From Holophagales bacterium UBA2201 (GTDB lineage Bacteria; Acidobacteriota; Thermoanaerobaculia; UBA2201): 13,481 bases of DNA. Below, piece after piece: positions 13,392 to 13,481 of the stretch (its first letter is position 1; each line of letters begins with the position of its first letter). The notes under the pieces are model-generated. The model was not told where the DNA came from and did no database searches. It saw only the letters and a list, made by a program, of their open reading frames with translations. A program made the position numbers and the translations under genes. The stretch covers positions 29,605 through 43,085 of the forward strand of contig DCUZ01000032.1 of the NCBI GenBank assembly GCA_002327305.1. The letters run 5' to 3'.

Positions 13392-13481
13392 GAAATGCCC
13401 CGTTTCGAGTTTGAAGTTGCGAGCTTCGAGTTCCCCCGCCCCCCCAGGGGCAAATACGTCAGGATGGCCGGAATAGCATTT
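13392..13481. repeat. Third heptamer element, left arm (right part beyond the window)
   Basis: Heptamers CGTTTCG, AGTTTGA, AGTTGCG, AGCTTCG, AGTT (13401-13432), followed by CCCCCGCCCCCCC. It aligns with 13194-13238 at most positions but is not identical, so it is a diverged copy. The last 40 bases show no gene and the right arm, if present, lies outside the window. Confidence 0.75.

Overview
The window is GC-rich DNA, strongly biased to G or C at third codon positions. It comes from a Gram-negative bacterium: it encodes an outer-membrane barrel, a TolC-type channel and exported c-type cytochromes. The pentaheme cytochrome with its haem-bearing porin points to an anaerobic or facultative, electron-transferring lifestyle. 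Together with the many short intergenic repeat families, this fits an acidobacterial or deltaproteobacterial-like lineage. That placement is inference; no marker gene is present.

Layout. (1) 1-138: the end of an unidentified plus-strand gene. (2) 131-235: a cluster of three REP-like palindromes that supplies the TAG stop codons of both flanking genes. (3) 232-2035, minus strand: a four-helix membrane protein, then a CNT/NupC-type nucleoside transporter, separated by three different short tandem repeats. (4) 2279-5316, plus strand: an orphan radical SAM/SPASM enzyme, a DUF4143-type AAA ATPase with degenerate sites, and a MntP-type manganese exporter. The first two may be read from near-leaderless promoters. 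(5) 5407-8784, minus strand: a porin with one haem motif, an exported pentaheme cytochrome and a PlsC acyltransferase. (6) 8805 to the end, plus strand: a TetR regulator, HlyD-family lipoprotein, ABC ATPase and TolC-family channel. This last block has the gene content of a YbhG/YbhF-type tripartite efflux system under a CecR-like regulator. The membrane permease subunits are not in the window.

The least ordinary part is the DNA between the efflux genes. Heptamer arrays (cores AGTTTCG and AACTCGA) face each other as inverted arms and run up to the start codons of two ABC genes that lack a Shine-Dalgarno sequence. The first array is organised into 42-bp higher-order units that alternate in type. 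The second ABC gene is cut after about 19 codons and continues into a diverged copy of the end of the TolC gene and the element behind it. A separate REP-like hairpin family lies at gene ends and also inside the region encoding the TolC signal peptide, with a compensatory base-pair change between copies.

No tRNA, rRNA, CRISPR array or transposase was seen.
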